Shown here: positions 39,302 to 47,997 of the stretch, in pieces
How positions within the stretch are numbered: the stretch's first letter is position 1
Layout: every line of letters starts with the position of its first letter
Source of the DNA: FEN-1219 sp036563665
GTDB lineage: Bacteria; Pseudomonadota; Gammaproteobacteria; Steroidobacterales; Rariloculaceae
Direction of reading: 5' to 3'
DNA: 64,000 nucleotides
NCBI GenBank assembly: GCA_036563665.1
Contig: DATCLY010000043.1
Coordinates: 1-64,000, forward strand
Position numbers and translations under genes: made by a program
The notes under the pieces: model-generated
The model's input: the letters and a program-made list of their open reading frames with translations, nothing else
The model's database searches: none
Told to the model about the DNA's origin: nothing

Positions 39302-40134
39302 GCGGCTTTCTGGAGCGCATGGCCGAGGCGAGCCGCGTACGCGTGCGGGACGCCCGCGCCCGCACGCCCGAGGCGACGCTGCTCGCGCGCGCGCGGGCCG
39401 CCCCGCCCCCGCCCCGGCTCGCGCTCGGCGCCTTCGACGTCATCGCGGAGCTCAAGCTGCGCTCGCCTTCGGCCGGCGCGCTCGCCCCCGACACGCTCGA
39501 TCTCGCCCGGCAGGTCGAGGGCTACGCCCGCGGCGGCGCGGCCGCGGTGTCCGTGCTGACCGAGCCCGACGCGTTCGGCGGCTCGCTCGAGCACCTCGGG
39601 GAGGCGGCCGCGCGGCTCGCGCCGCTCGGCGTGCCCGTCATGCGCAAGGACTTCCTCGTCGACCCGTACCAGGTGCTCGAGGCCCGCGCGGCCGGGGCAG
39701 GCGGCGTGCTCGTCATCGTGACCATGCTGTCTGACGACGCCGTGCGCGCGCTCGTCGCGAGCGCCGCGGAGCTCGGTCTCTTCGTGCTGCTCGAGGCGTT
39801 CGACGCCGCGGACCTCGAGCGCATCGCGCGCCTCGAGCGTCCGGCCGGGGCGGCGCTGCTCGCGGGCGTGAACTGCCGCGACCTGCGCACGCTGCAGGTG
39901 GACGCCGGGCGCTTCGCCGATCTCGCGCCCCATCTGCCGCCGGGGCTGCCTGCGGTCGCGGAGAGCGGGCTCGAGCGCGCGGAAGACGCGGCGCGCGTGG
40001 CGGAGCTCGGCTATTCGCTCGCCCTGATCGGCTCGGCGCTCATGCGCGCGGGCGACCCGGCCGCGGGCGTCGCGGCGTTCGCCGCCGCCGGCCGCGGCGC
40101 GGCGGCGCGCCGCGGGGAGGCCGCGTGTTCGTGA
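39298..40134 (+). CDS. trpC: Indole-3-glycerol phosphate synthase
   Basis: Closes the indole ring from CdRP. The 278-residue protein is stand-alone, not fused to TrpF. It differs somewhat from common proteobacterial TrpC (AELKLRSPSAG instead of the usual AEIKxASPSKG), but the catalytic set is intact: Glu and Lys of AELK, Lys of VMRKDFLVDPYQ, Glu of LLEAFD, Asn of GVNCRDL and Glu-Ser of AESGL. The Ala/Arg-rich tail after residue 258 looks non-conserved. The last 10 bases overlap trpF. Confidence 0.94.
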   Translation: MSGFLERMAEASRVRVRDARARTPEATLLARARAAPPPPRLALGAFDVIAELKLRSPSAGALAPDTLDLARQVEGYARGGAAAVSVLTEPDAFGGSLEHLGEAAARLAPLGVPVMRKDFLVDPYQVLEARAAGAGGVLVIVTMLSDDAVRALVASAAELGLFVLLEAFDAADLERIARLERPAGAALLAGVNCRDLRTLQVDAGRFADLAPHLPPGLPAVAESGLERAEDAARVAELGYSLALIGSALMRAGDPAAGVAAFAAAGRGAAARRGEAACS

Positions 40135-40739
40135 AGATCTGCGGCATCACGACGGCGGCCGCGCTCGAGGCCGCCGTCGAGGCCGGCGCGGACGCCGTGG
40201 GCTTCGTGTTCGCGGACTCGCCGCGGCGCGTGACGCCCGAGGCGGCGGCGCGCCTCGCCGCGGACCTGCCCCAGGGCGTGCTGCGCGTGGCCGTCATGCG
40301 CCATCCGCCCGCGGAGCTGTGGCTGCGCGTGCACGAGGCGCTCGCGCCCGACTGGCTGCAGACGGACGCCGAGGACTTCGCCGCGCTCGACGTGCCCGAC
40401 GGCTGCACGCCGCTGCCGGTCTATCGCAGCGGCGCCGTGCAGCCCGCGGACCTGCCGCCGCGCCTGCTCTTCGAGGGCCCGCGCAGCGGCAGCGGCGAGA
40501 CCGCCGACTGGGCCGAGGCGCGCGCGCTCGCGCGCCGGACGAAGCTCGTGCTGGCAGGCGGCCTCGGCGTGGGCAACGTCGCGGCCGCCATCGCGGCGGT
40601 GCAACCCTGGGGCGTGGACGTCTCGAGCGGCGTCGAGCGCCGTCGAGGCGAGAAGGATCCGGCGCTCATCAAGGAATTCGTGGCGCGGGTGCGCGCGCTC
40701 GAGCGCGAGCGCGCCGCCGCGGCCGAGGAGGAAACGTGA
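40125..40739 (+). CDS. trpF: Phosphoribosylanthranilate isomerase
   Basis: Isomerises PRA to CdRP. It has 204 residues and starts at GTG inside the end of trpC, with GGGGAGG five bases upstream. The catalytic cysteine lies in FVKICGITT (residue 6), the catalytic Asp in QTDAEDF near 88, and the phosphate loops are LAGGLGVGNV and DVSSGVE. The C-terminal EREEAAAEE-like stretch is a low-complexity tail. The stop overlaps the trpB ATG by one base. Confidence 0.95.
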   Translation: MFVKICGITTAAALEAAVEAGADAVGFVFADSPRRVTPEAAARLAADLPQGVLRVAVMRHPPAELWLRVHEALAPDWLQTDAEDFAALDVPDGCTPLPVYRSGAVQPADLPPRLLFEGPRSGSGETADWAEARALARRTKLVLAGGLGVGNVAAAIAAVQPWGVDVSSGVERRRGEKDPALIKEFVARVRALERERAAAAEEET

Positions 40740-41989
40740 TGCTCGAGGACGAGACTCAACACGAGGCGCTGCTCGGCGCGCTGCTCGACGGCCGCCTGCC
40801 GGACGCCCAGGGACGGTTCGGGCCGTACGGCGGCCGCTACGTGCCGGAGACGCTCATGGTGGCCGTGAACCGGCTGGCCGACGGCGTGCGCGACATCCTG
40901 CCGTCGCCCGACTTCCAGCGCACGCTCGAGCGGGAGCTCAAGACCTGGGTGGGCCGGCCCACGGCGTTGACCCACGCGCCGCGGCTCGGCGCCCGCTGGG
41001 GCGCGGAGGTGTGGCTCAAGCGCGAGGATCTCGCCCACACGGGCGCCCACAAGATCAACAACGCCATCGGGCAGGCGCTGCTCGCGCGCGCGCTCGGCGC
41101 CAAGCGCATCGTGGCGGAGACGGGCGCGGGCCAGCACGGCGTGGCTTCGGCAGCCGCCTGCGCACGGGTGGGGCTGCCCTGCACCGTGTACATGGGCGCC
41201 GTCGACGTCGAGCGGCAGGCGCCGAACGTCGATCGCATGCGGCGCCTTGGCGCCCGCGTCGTGCCCGTCGAGTCCGGCGACCGGACGCTGCGGGCCGCCA
41301 TCGACGAGGCGATCCGCGACTGGGTCTCCGACCCCGAGGGCACGTACTACCTGCTGGGGTCGGCGGTGGGGCCGCATCCCTACCCGTACCTGGTCCGGGA
41401 ACTCCAGGCCGTCATCGGCCGCGAGGCCCGCGACCAGATCCGCATGGCCGCGGGCCGGCTGCCGGACGCCGTGTTCGCCTGCGTGGGCGGGGGCTCGAAC
41501 GCCATCGGCCTGTTCCACGGCTTCCTCAAGGACCGCGAGGTGGAGCTCATCGGCGTGGAGGCCGGCGGCACGGGCACGGCGCTCGGCGAGCACGCGGCCA
41601 CGCTCGCGGGCGGCCGCCCCGGCGTGCTGCATGGCGCATACTCCATGCTGCTCTACGACGAGCACGGGCAGGTGCAGGAGACGCATTCGGTGTCCGCGGG
41701 CCTCGACTATCCGGGCGTGGGTCCGGAGCACGCGTTCCTCAAGCTCGTGGGGCGCGTCGAGTACGTCACCGCGAGCGATCGCGAGGCGCTCGAGGCGCTG
41801 GACGAGCTCTGCGAGACCGAGGGCATCCTGCCGGCGCTCGAGAGCTCGCACGCGCTCGCGGGCGCGCGGCGCTACGCGGCGGAGCATCCCGGCCGGCGTC
41901 TGCTCGTCGGGCTCTCCGGGCGCGGCGACAAGGACATGCCGATCCTCGCCCGATACCCTCGCGCGGAGGCGACCCATGCAGCCGCGTGA
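40739..41989 (+). CDS. trpB: Tryptophan synthase beta chain
   Basis: PLP enzyme that joins indole and serine to tryptophan. It has 416 residues with the PLP lysine in HTGAHKINNAIGQ near residue 102, AETGAGQHGVA, the GGGSN phosphate loop (CVGGGSNAIGLF, about 245-256) and SGRGDKDM near the C-terminus. It is a TrpB1-type chain, working with the adjacent TrpA. The ATG overlaps the trpF stop (TGATG); a GTG one codon earlier is possible. The last 14 bases overlap trpA. Confidence 0.97.
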   Translation: MLEDETQHEALLGALLDGRLPDAQGRFGPYGGRYVPETLMVAVNRLADGVRDILPSPDFQRTLERELKTWVGRPTALTHAPRLGARWGAEVWLKREDLAHTGAHKINNAIGQALLARALGAKRIVAETGAGQHGVASAAACARVGLPCTVYMGAVDVERQAPNVDRMRRLGARVVPVESGDRTLRAAIDEAIRDWVSDPEGTYYLLGSAVGPHPYPYLVRELQAVIGREARDQIRMAAGRLPDAVFACVGGGSNAIGLFHGFLKDREVELIGVEAGGTGTALGEHAATLAGGRPGVLHGAYSMLLYDEHGQVQETHSVSAGLDYPGVGPEHAFLKLVGRVEYVTASDREALEALDELCETEGILPALESSHALAGARRYAAEHPGRRLLVGLSGRGDKDMPILARYPRAEATHAAA

Positions 41990-42749
41990 GGCGATCCGGC
42001 GGGCGCTCGCCCGCGACCTCGCGGCCGGCGACCCGGCGCTCGTTGCGTTCGTCACGGCCGGCTACCCGCGCCCCGAGGGGTTCCTCGCCACGCTCGAGCG
42101 CGTGGCCGAGGCGGCGGACGCGATCGAGATCGGCGTGCCGTTCAGCGACCCGATGGCGGACGGCGTCACGATCCAGCGCGCGAGCCGCGAGGCCATCGCG
42201 AACGGCGTGACGCTCGCGTGGATCTTCGCGGAGCTCGAGCGCCGCACGGGCGCGCGCGACACGCCGCTGCTGCTCATGAGCTATCTGAACCCACTGCTCG
42301 CGTTCGGCTACGAGCGGCTCGCCGCCCGGGCGGCGGAAACGGGCGTCGCGGGGTTCATCGTGCCGGACCTGCCGTACGAGGAGAGCGGCCCGCTGCACGA
42401 GGCGCTCGCGCCGCACGGCCTCGCGCTCGTGCAGCTCGTGACGCCGGCGACGCCGCGGGAGCGGCTGCGCGCGCTCTGCGCGGCGAGCGAAGGCTTCGTC
42501 TACGCGGTGACCCGCACGGGGATCACGGGCGACGCGCGGCTGCCCGCGGAGCTCGCCGAGTATCTCGACGCCGTGAAGGCCGCGAGCCCGATCCCCGTCT
42601 GCGCCGGCTTCGGCGTGCGCCGGCCGGAGCAGGTGGCGCTGGTCGGCGCGCATGCGGACGGCGTCATCGTGGGCTCGGCGCTCGTGGAAGCGCTCGAGCG
42701 CGGCGAGGATCCGGGCGCGTTCCTGCGCGCCCTGCGACGCGAGGGATGA
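41976..42749 (+). CDS. trpA: Tryptophan synthase alpha chain
   Basis: Cleaves indole-3-glycerol phosphate to indole, which is channelled to TrpB. The 257 residues include the catalytic Glu in AIEIGVPFSDPMADG near residue 50 and Asp in FIVPDLPYEES near 130, with the phosphate loops AGFGVRRPEQ and GVIVGSALVE. The ATG lies within the end of trpB and the stop overlaps the following gene as ATGA, so translation continues into the two non-trp genes. Confidence 0.96.
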   Translation: MQPREAIRRALARDLAAGDPALVAFVTAGYPRPEGFLATLERVAEAADAIEIGVPFSDPMADGVTIQRASREAIANGVTLAWIFAELERRTGARDTPLLLMSYLNPLLAFGYERLAARAAETGVAGFIVPDLPYEESGPLHEALAPHGLALVQLVTPATPRERLRALCAASEGFVYAVTRTGITGDARLPAELAEYLDAVKAASPIPVCAGFGVRRPEQVALVGAHADGVIVGSALVEALERGEDPGAFLRALRREG

Positions 42750-43693
42750 GCGGGGCGCTGCGGCTCGCCGAGATCGTGCTGCTCGCCGCGGCCGCGGCGT
42801 CCGTGGGCGTGACCGTCGCCGCGTTCGCGGGCGAAGCCTCGTGGCTCCTCGACCTCACGACGCACTTCCGCTGGCAGTACGTCGCCGTGCAGGTGCTCCT
42901 GCTGCCCGCGCTGCTCGCGCTGCGCCGCCGCCGCTTCGCAGCGGCGACGGCCGCGGCGCTCGTGCTGAACCTCGCGGCCCTGGGACCTTATCTGCCCCGC
43001 TTCGCGACCGCCGCGGCGGCCCGCGACGAGGCGCTCGGCGTGCTGGTCGTGAACCTCCTCTGGGAGAACGAAGACGCCGCCGCGCTGCTCGAGACGGTCG
43101 CCCGCGAGCCGCACGACGTGCTGGTGCTCACCGAGTTCACGCACGACTGGGCCGCGCGGCTCGCGCCGCTCGAGGAGCGCTACCCGTATCGCGTGGAAGA
43201 GCCGCGCGGAGACGCGTGGGGCATCGCGCTGCTCTCGCGGCTGCCGCTCGCGGACGCGGGCGTGGTGGATCTCGAAGGCATGCCCGCGGTCGACGCGCGC
43301 GTCGTCGCGCCCGCCGGCACGTTCAGGCTGCTCGGCGTGCATCTGCGGCCGCCCACGCGGCCCCAATGGGCGCGGCAGCGCAACCGCCAGCTCGCGACGC
43401 TCGGCCGCTGGGCGGCCGACGCCGCCGAGCCCCTGGTCGTGGCCGGCGACTTCAACAGCACGCCGTACTCGCCGCATTTCGCGGCGATGCTCGAAGCGGG
43501 CGGGCTGCGCACCACCGGCGCGGGCCGCGGCTTCCACTTCACCTGGCCCTCCTTCTTGCCATTGCTCGGCATCCCCATCGATCATTGCGCCGTGAGCGGC
43601 GAATTCACCGTGCTCGAGCACCGGCGGCTGGCGCCCGTCGGCTCGGACCACTACCCACTCCTCGCGCGGCTCGCGCTCGCGGAGCGCCGATGA
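42746..43693 (+). CDS. Endonuclease/exonuclease/phosphatase-family membrane protein
   Basis: A 315-residue protein with three N-terminal membrane helices (about 8-27, 43-60, 66-84) and a C-terminal EEP hydrolase domain facing, by the usual topology, the periplasm. The EEP core shows LTEFTHDW (metal Glu), GVHLRPPT, the catalytic GDFNST and the distal SDHYP with catalytic His. Members hydrolyse phosphodiesters in nucleic acids or lipids; the substrate is unknown here. It is joined to trpA and to the next gene by ATGA overlaps, although no link to tryptophan is apparent. Confidence 0.88.
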   Translation: MSGALRLAEIVLLAAAAASVGVTVAAFAGEASWLLDLTTHFRWQYVAVQVLLLPALLALRRRRFAAATAAALVLNLAALGPYLPRFATAAAARDEALGVLVVNLLWENEDAAALLETVAREPHDVLVLTEFTHDWAARLAPLEERYPYRVEEPRGDAWGIALLSRLPLADAGVVDLEGMPAVDARVVAPAGTFRLLGVHLRPPTRPQWARQRNRQLATLGRWAADAAEPLVVAGDFNSTPYSPHFAAMLEAGGLRTTGAGRGFHFTWPSFLPLLGIPIDHCAVSGEFTVLEHRRLAPVGSDHYPLLARLALAERR

Positions 43694-44427
43694 CGCAGAA
43701 AACCCCGACGGCCTGCGTGCTGCTCATCGGCAACGAGCTCCTGTCCGGCAAGACGCAGGACGCGAACCTGAAATTCCTCGCCGTGGAGCTCGGCAAGCTC
43801 GGGATCCGGCTCGAGGAAGCGCGCGTGATCCGCGACGAGCGCGACGCCATCGTCGCGCACCTGAACGAGTGCCGGCGCAAGTTCACGTACGTGTTCACCA
43901 CGGGCGGCATCGGCCCCACGCACGACGACATCACGGCGGAGTGCGTGGCCGCCGCGTTCGGCGTGGACCTCGTGGTGGATCCCGAGGCGAAGCGGCGCCT
44001 CGAGCAGCGCTACGAGCTCAACGAGGCCCGGCTCAAGATGGCCCGCGTGCCCCGCGGCGCCACGCTCATCGACAACTCCGTGAGCCTCGCGCCCGGCTTC
44101 CGGATGGGCAACGTGTTCGTGCTGGCCGGCATCCCCGCCATCGCGCAGGCGATGTTCGCGGCGGCCGCCCGCGAGCTCGAGACCGGCGCCGAGATTCGCT
44201 CGGCGTCGGTGGACGCGCTGCTCAAGGAAGGCGACTTCGCGGAGTCGCTCACCCGCATCGCGGAGGCGCACCCCGAGGTCGAGATCGGCAGCTACCCGTT
44301 CCACCGCGACGGCGTGTACGGCGCCACGCTCGTCGTGCGCGGCACCGACGAGCGCGCCATCGCGGCCGTGCTCGAGGAGATCAAGGCGGCCATCGTCGCC
44401 ATCGGCGGCCCGGCCGCGCTCGGCTGA
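43690..44427 (+). CDS. CinA-like molybdopterin-binding domain protein
   Basis: Cytoplasmic protein of 245 residues with the MoaB/Mog-like (CinA N-terminal) domain: LLIGNELLSGKTQDAN at the start and FTTGGIGPTHDDIT (about 75-88), the ligand-binding loop of the family. It lacks the C-terminal nicotinamide-deamidase part of full CinA proteins. Homologues are annotated competence/damage-inducible protein A; a nucleotide pyrophosphatase activity is known for some family members, but not demonstrable here. It ends the trp transcription unit, coupled by ATGA to the EEP gene, and converges on ubiB 10 bp away. Confidence 0.87.
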   Translation: MTQKTPTACVLLIGNELLSGKTQDANLKFLAVELGKLGIRLEEARVIRDERDAIVAHLNECRRKFTYVFTTGGIGPTHDDITAECVAAAFGVDLVVDPEAKRRLEQRYELNEARLKMARVPRGATLIDNSVSLAPGFRMGNVFVLAGIPAIAQAMFAAAARELETGAEIRSASVDALLKEGDFAESLTRIAEAHPEVEIGSYPFHRDGVYGATLVVRGTDERAIAAVLEEIKAAIVAIGGPAALG

Positions 44428-44437
44428 GCGGCTCGGG

Positions 44438-46054
44438 TCAGCGACCGTCGCGCGGCCAGAAGAGCAGCGCGACCCCGAGCCCGGCGCCCACGTAGCCGAC
44501 CCAGGCGGGCGCGACGAGGCCCGCCCAGAGCACGCCCGCGATCAGCAACGCGCCGGCCGCGAGCGTGCGCTCGGGTCGAACGTTCGCGCGCCGCTCGACC
44601 GGCAGCCGGTAGGGCGGCCGCACCGGCGCCTCGGCCGCGTCCGCCCTGCGGATGGCCCGGTGCAGCAGGCCCGGCAGCAGGCTCAGGTCCTCCTGCACGG
44701 TGGGCCAGGCGCGATAGAGCTCGGCGAGCCGCGTGCGCGGGTCGTGCCGCTGCGCCATCCACTCCTCGAGCACCGGCTGCGCGGTCTGCCAGAGGTCGAG
44801 GTCCGGATAGAGCTGGCGGCCCAGGCCTTCGATCGCGAGCAGCGTCTTCTGCAGCAGCACGAGCTGCGGCTGCACCTCCATGTGGAACGCGCGCGCCGTC
44901 TGAAAGAGCCGCAGCAGCACGAGGCCGAACGAGATGTCCTTGAGGGGCTTGTTGAAGATCGGCTCGCAGACGGCCCGGATGGCCGATTCGAGCTCCACCA
45001 CGCGCGTGCCGCGCGGCACCCAGCCCGAGTCCACGTGCAGCGCGGCCACGCGGCGGTAGTCGCGGCGGAAGAAAGCGAGGAAGTTCTCCGCCAGGTAGTG
45101 CTGGTCGCGGGCGTCGAGCGTGCCCACGATGCCGAAGTCCACGGCGATGTAGCGCGGCCACTCGGGGTCCGTCACGTCCACGAAGATGTTCCCCGGGTGC
45201 ATGTCGGCGTGGAAAAAGTTGTGGCGGAAGACCTGCGTGAAGAAGATCTCCACGCCGTTCTCGGCCAGCCGCTTGATGTTCGTGCCGCGGCGCTTGAGCT
45301 CCTCCACGTGGCTGATCGGCACGCCGCTGATGCGCTCCATGGTCAGCACGTTCGGCCGGCAGTAGTCCCAGTAGACGGCGGGCACGTAGAGCATGTCGGA
45401 GCCCGCGAAGTTGCGCTTGAGCTGCGCCGCGTTGGCGGCCTCGCGCATGAGGTCGAGCTCGTTCGCGAGCGTGCGCTCGAACTCGGCCACGACCTCGATC
45501 GGATGGAGCCTGCGCGCCTCGGGCCAATAGCGCTCGGCCAGCCCCGCGAGCGCGTACAGCACCTCGAGATCGCGCGCGATGAGCTCCGCCACGTGGGGCC
45601 GCAGGATCTTGACGACTACGCGCTCCCCGCCCGTGAGCTCCGCGCCGTGCACCTGCGCGATGGACGCGGCCGCGATCGGCGTCTCCTCGAACGAAGCGAA
45701 CACCTCGGCGAGCGGACGGCCGAAGGCGCGCTCCAGGATGGCGACGGCCTCCGCGGACGGGAACGGCGGCACCTGGTCCTGCAGCTTCGCGAGCTCGTCG
45801 GCGATGTCGGGCGGCAGCAGGTCGCGGCGTACCGAGATCGCCTGGCCGAACTTCACGAAGATCGGCCCGAGCTCCTCGAGCGCGAGGCGGATGCGCACGC
45901 CGAGCGGCGCGCGGCGGGCCCTGCCCGGCAAGAGCCGCAGCAGCGGCGCCACCGGCCGGAACAGATGCGTGCGCCAGACGATCTCGTCGAGGCCGTGACG
46001 GATCAGCGCCCGCTGGATGGCGAGCAGCCGAAACAGCAGCCGCAGGCGCCGCAT
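44438..46054 (-). CDS. ubiB: Ubiquinone biosynthesis kinase-like ATPase UbiB
   Basis: Atypical ADCK/UbiB-family protein needed for ubiquinone synthesis, where it acts as an ATPase assisting the Ubi complex. It has 538 residues (E. coli 546). The KxGQ motif appears as KFGQAISVRRDLLP, followed by AAASIAQVH (the alanine-rich loop replacing the P-loop), a VVVKILRP lysine, HADMHPGNIF and the DFG-like VDFGIVG. Two C-terminal membrane helices (about 495-535) anchor it. The frame is open upstream, but the ATG at 46054 lies 8 bp after the ubiJ stop and matches family length. Confidence 0.95.
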   Translation of the reverse strand: MRRLRLLFRLLAIQRALIRHGLDEIVWRTHLFRPVAPLLRLLPGRARRAPLGVRIRLALEELGPIFVKFGQAISVRRDLLPPDIADELAKLQDQVPPFPSAEAVAILERAFGRPLAEVFASFEETPIAAASIAQVHGAELTGGERVVVKILRPHVAELIARDLEVLYALAGLAERYWPEARRLHPIEVVAEFERTLANELDLMREAANAAQLKRNFAGSDMLYVPAVYWDYCRPNVLTMERISGVPISHVEELKRRGTNIKRLAENGVEIFFTQVFRHNFFHADMHPGNIFVDVTDPEWPRYIAVDFGIVGTLDARDQHYLAENFLAFFRRDYRRVAALHVDSGWVPRGTRVVELESAIRAVCEPIFNKPLKDISFGLVLLRLFQTARAFHMEVQPQLVLLQKTLLAIEGLGRQLYPDLDLWQTAQPVLEEWMAQRHDPRTRLAELYRAWPTVQEDLSLLPGLLHRAIRRADAAEAPVRPPYRLPVERRANVRPERTLAAGALLIAGVLWAGLVAPAWVGYVGAGLGVALLFWPRDGR

Positions 46055-46062
46055 GGCCCCCG

Positions 46063-46779
46063 TCAGGCGCCGTGCCGGGCGGCGAGCCGGCGCAGGCGCT
46101 CGGCGGCGCGCTCGACGTCGTCGCGCAGGCGCTCCACGTCCGCGAGGAAGGCGCGCGCCTCGGCGGGCGCGGGCAGCGCGCGGCGCTCCTCCTGGAGGTA
46201 TTCCGCCGCATCGGTGAGCAGCGCGCGGTGCGCGCGCGCGACCCAGCCCGCCGCGCCCCGGGCGAGCGAGCCCAGGTCGTGCGCGGCCAGGTCGCCGATC
46301 CACCGCGCGAGCTCTTCCTCGAGGTCGGGCCGCGCGTGCGCGAGCAGCGCCACGTAGCGCTCCGCGACGTCGACGCCGCCCGTGAGCTCCGCGCGCGTGC
46401 GTTTCAGCGCGGCGAGGTCGCCCGCGCGCACGAGCCGCAGCAGATCGAGCGGCGCCGCACGCAGCAGGGCGCGCCGCCTCGCCGCAGCGGCCTCCGGCAG
46501 CTCCGGCGCTCCCGCTCCGGTCAGCGCGAGGGTCACGCGGCCGCCGTCGCTCGCGAGCACGACGGCGAGCGACAGGCCTTCGACGATCACCGTGAGAGCG
46601 GCGCCTTCGAGCTCGGCCACGAGCCGGCGGGCCGGCGTGGACTCTGCGATGCAGCGCGCGAGCAGCCGCTCGGCCGCGCGCACCGCGCGCTCGCCGGCCG
46701 CAGACGCGGCCTTTCCACCGAGCCGCGCCGGGACGAAACCCGCGCGCAGCGCCGCCCGGCTAAAGCTTGTAACCCACAT
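46063..46779 (-). CDS. ubiJ: Ubiquinone biosynthesis accessory factor UbiJ
   Basis: SCP2-domain protein of 238 residues, thought to bind hydrophobic ubiquinone intermediates in the soluble Ubi complex together with UbiK. Sequence conservation in this family is weak; the assignment rests on length, the N-terminal SCP2-like region (about 45-145), the C-terminal charged helical tail, and position between ubiE and ubiB, where ubiJ is found across gammaproteobacteria. The proposed ATG lies 20 bases inside the end of ubiE. UbiK, its partner, is encoded at 59.6 kb. Confidence 0.88.
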   Translation of the reverse strand: MWVTSFSRAALRAGFVPARLGGKAASAAGERAVRAAERLLARCIAESTPARRLVAELEGAALTVIVEGLSLAVVLASDGGRVTLALTGAGAPELPEAAAARRRALLRAAPLDLLRLVRAGDLAALKRTRAELTGGVDVAERYVALLAHARPDLEEELARWIGDLAAHDLGSLARGAAGWVARAHRALLTDAAEYLQEERRALPAPAEARAFLADVERLRDDVERAAERLRRLAARHGA

Positions 46780-47578
46780 GCAGAGCGACGATGCCCCCGG
46801 AGAGATTGAAATACCGGCACCGCTCGAGGCCGCTCTCCTCCATGAGGGCGCGCAGCGACTCCTGGTCGGGATGGCGACGGATGGATTCCGCGAGGTAGCG
46901 GTAGCTCGCCGAGTCGCCCGCGAGCCAAGACCCGAGCCTCGGCAGCACCTGGAAGGAATACAGGTCGTAGAGCGGCTCGAGGGGTCCCAGGTGCGGCTTC
47001 GAGAACTCGAGCACGAGCAGCCGCCCGCCCGGCTTGAGCACTTCCCGCATCGAGCGCAGCGCGGCCGCCTTGTCGGTCACGTTGCGCAGGCCGAAGCCGA
47101 TCGTCACGCAGTGGAACGTGTTGGGCTTGAACGGCAGCCGCTCGGCGTCGGCCTGCACGTAGTGGACGTTGCCGACGAGCCCCTCGTCGACGAGGCGGTC
47201 GCGCCCGAGGGAGAGCATCCGGGCGTTGATGTCGGTCACGACCACGAGGCCCGTCCTGCCCACGCGGCGCGCGAGCCCCACCGCGAGGTCGCCGCTGCCG
47301 GCGGCGACGTCGAGCGCGCGGTCGCCGGGCCGGAGGCCCGTCTGCTGCACCGTGAAGCGCTTCCACAGACGGTGGAGCCCGACCGACATGACGTCGTTCA
47401 TGAGGTCGTAGCGCGGCGCCACGGAGTCGAACACCCCGCGCACGCGCCGCTTCTTCGCGGTCCACGGCACGCGCTCGTAGCCGAAGTCCGCGAACCGTGC
47501 CTCGGAAGCTGGATCGTCGCTGGTCGTCATGGTCGCCCGTCGCGGGAGCGTTCCGCCCGGCGCGCCGGGCCCCGTCAT
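46760..47578 (-). CDS. ubiE: Ubiquinone/menaquinone C-methyltransferase UbiE
   Basis: SAM-dependent C-methyltransferase of ubiquinone synthesis. The 272-residue frame shows VFDSVAPRYDLMNDVMSVG, the SAM motif ALDVAAGSGDLA, DINARML, and the family signature GFGLRNVTD and VLEFSKP. ATG at 47578 overlaps the preceding stop as ATGA and has AGGA six bases upstream; however, homologues begin nearer the ATG at 47530 (MTTSDDPAS), which would give 256 residues. The 3' end overlaps ubiJ. Confidence 0.95.
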   Translation of the reverse strand: MTGPGAPGGTLPRRATMTTSDDPASEARFADFGYERVPWTAKKRRVRGVFDSVAPRYDLMNDVMSVGLHRLWKRFTVQQTGLRPGDRALDVAAGSGDLAVGLARRVGRTGLVVVTDINARMLSLGRDRLVDEGLVGNVHYVQADAERLPFKPNTFHCVTIGFGLRNVTDKAAALRSMREVLKPGGRLLVLEFSKPHLGPLEPLYDLYSFQVLPRLGSWLAGDSASYRYLAESIRRHPDQESLRALMEESGLERCRYFNLSGGIVALHVGYKL

Positions 47579-47997
47579 TCGTCTTCCTGAGCCGCTCGAG
47601 GCCGCGCCGGGCCGCCGGCCGGCCGCTCGCGGCTCTTTCCCGCCCGCTCGAGGCGCTCGAGGTAGCGGCGCCAGTTCGCGTCGTGGTGGCGGCAGAGGTC
47701 GTAGAGTATAGGCCAGGTGTAGAGGCCGGTATTGTGGCCGTCGTCGAATACGAGCCGCACGGCATAGTGGCCCACGGGCTCGATGCGCTCGATGCCGACG
47801 TCCTTCTTGCCCGCCACGAGCACGCCCTCTCCGCCGCCGTGGCCCTTGACCTCGGCCGAAGGCGAGTGCACGCGCAGGTACTCGGCGCTGAGCCGCCCGC
47901 GCACGCCGTCCGCGAACTCGATCTCGAGCTCGCGCGAGCGCTTGTGCAGCTTGATCTCGATCGGCGGCGAAGACGCGTCGGCCACGCGAGCCCTCAC
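47575..47997 (-). CDS. DUF971 protein (gamma-butyrobetaine hydroxylase-like N-terminal domain)
   Basis: Small soluble protein of 140 residues consisting of one DUF971 domain, the module found at the N-terminus of gamma-butyrobetaine hydroxylases and thought in some proteins to bind zinc or iron-sulfur clusters. Visible: LEIEFADGVRGRLSAEYLRVHSP, quoted here in part as GRLSAEYLRVHSPSAE, VGHYAVRLVFDDGHNTGLYTW and LYDLCRHHDANW. The C-terminal 25 residues are low-complexity. It is coupled to hslU and ubiE by GTGA and ATGA overlaps. Its position after hslU is common in gammaproteobacteria; function unknown. Confidence 0.88.
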   Translation of the reverse strand: MRARVADASSPPIEIKLHKRSRELEIEFADGVRGRLSAEYLRVHSPSAEVKGHGGGEGVLVAGKKDVGIERIEPVGHYAVRLVFDDGHNTGLYTWPILYDLCRHHDANWRRYLERLERAGKSRERPAGGPARPRAAQEDE

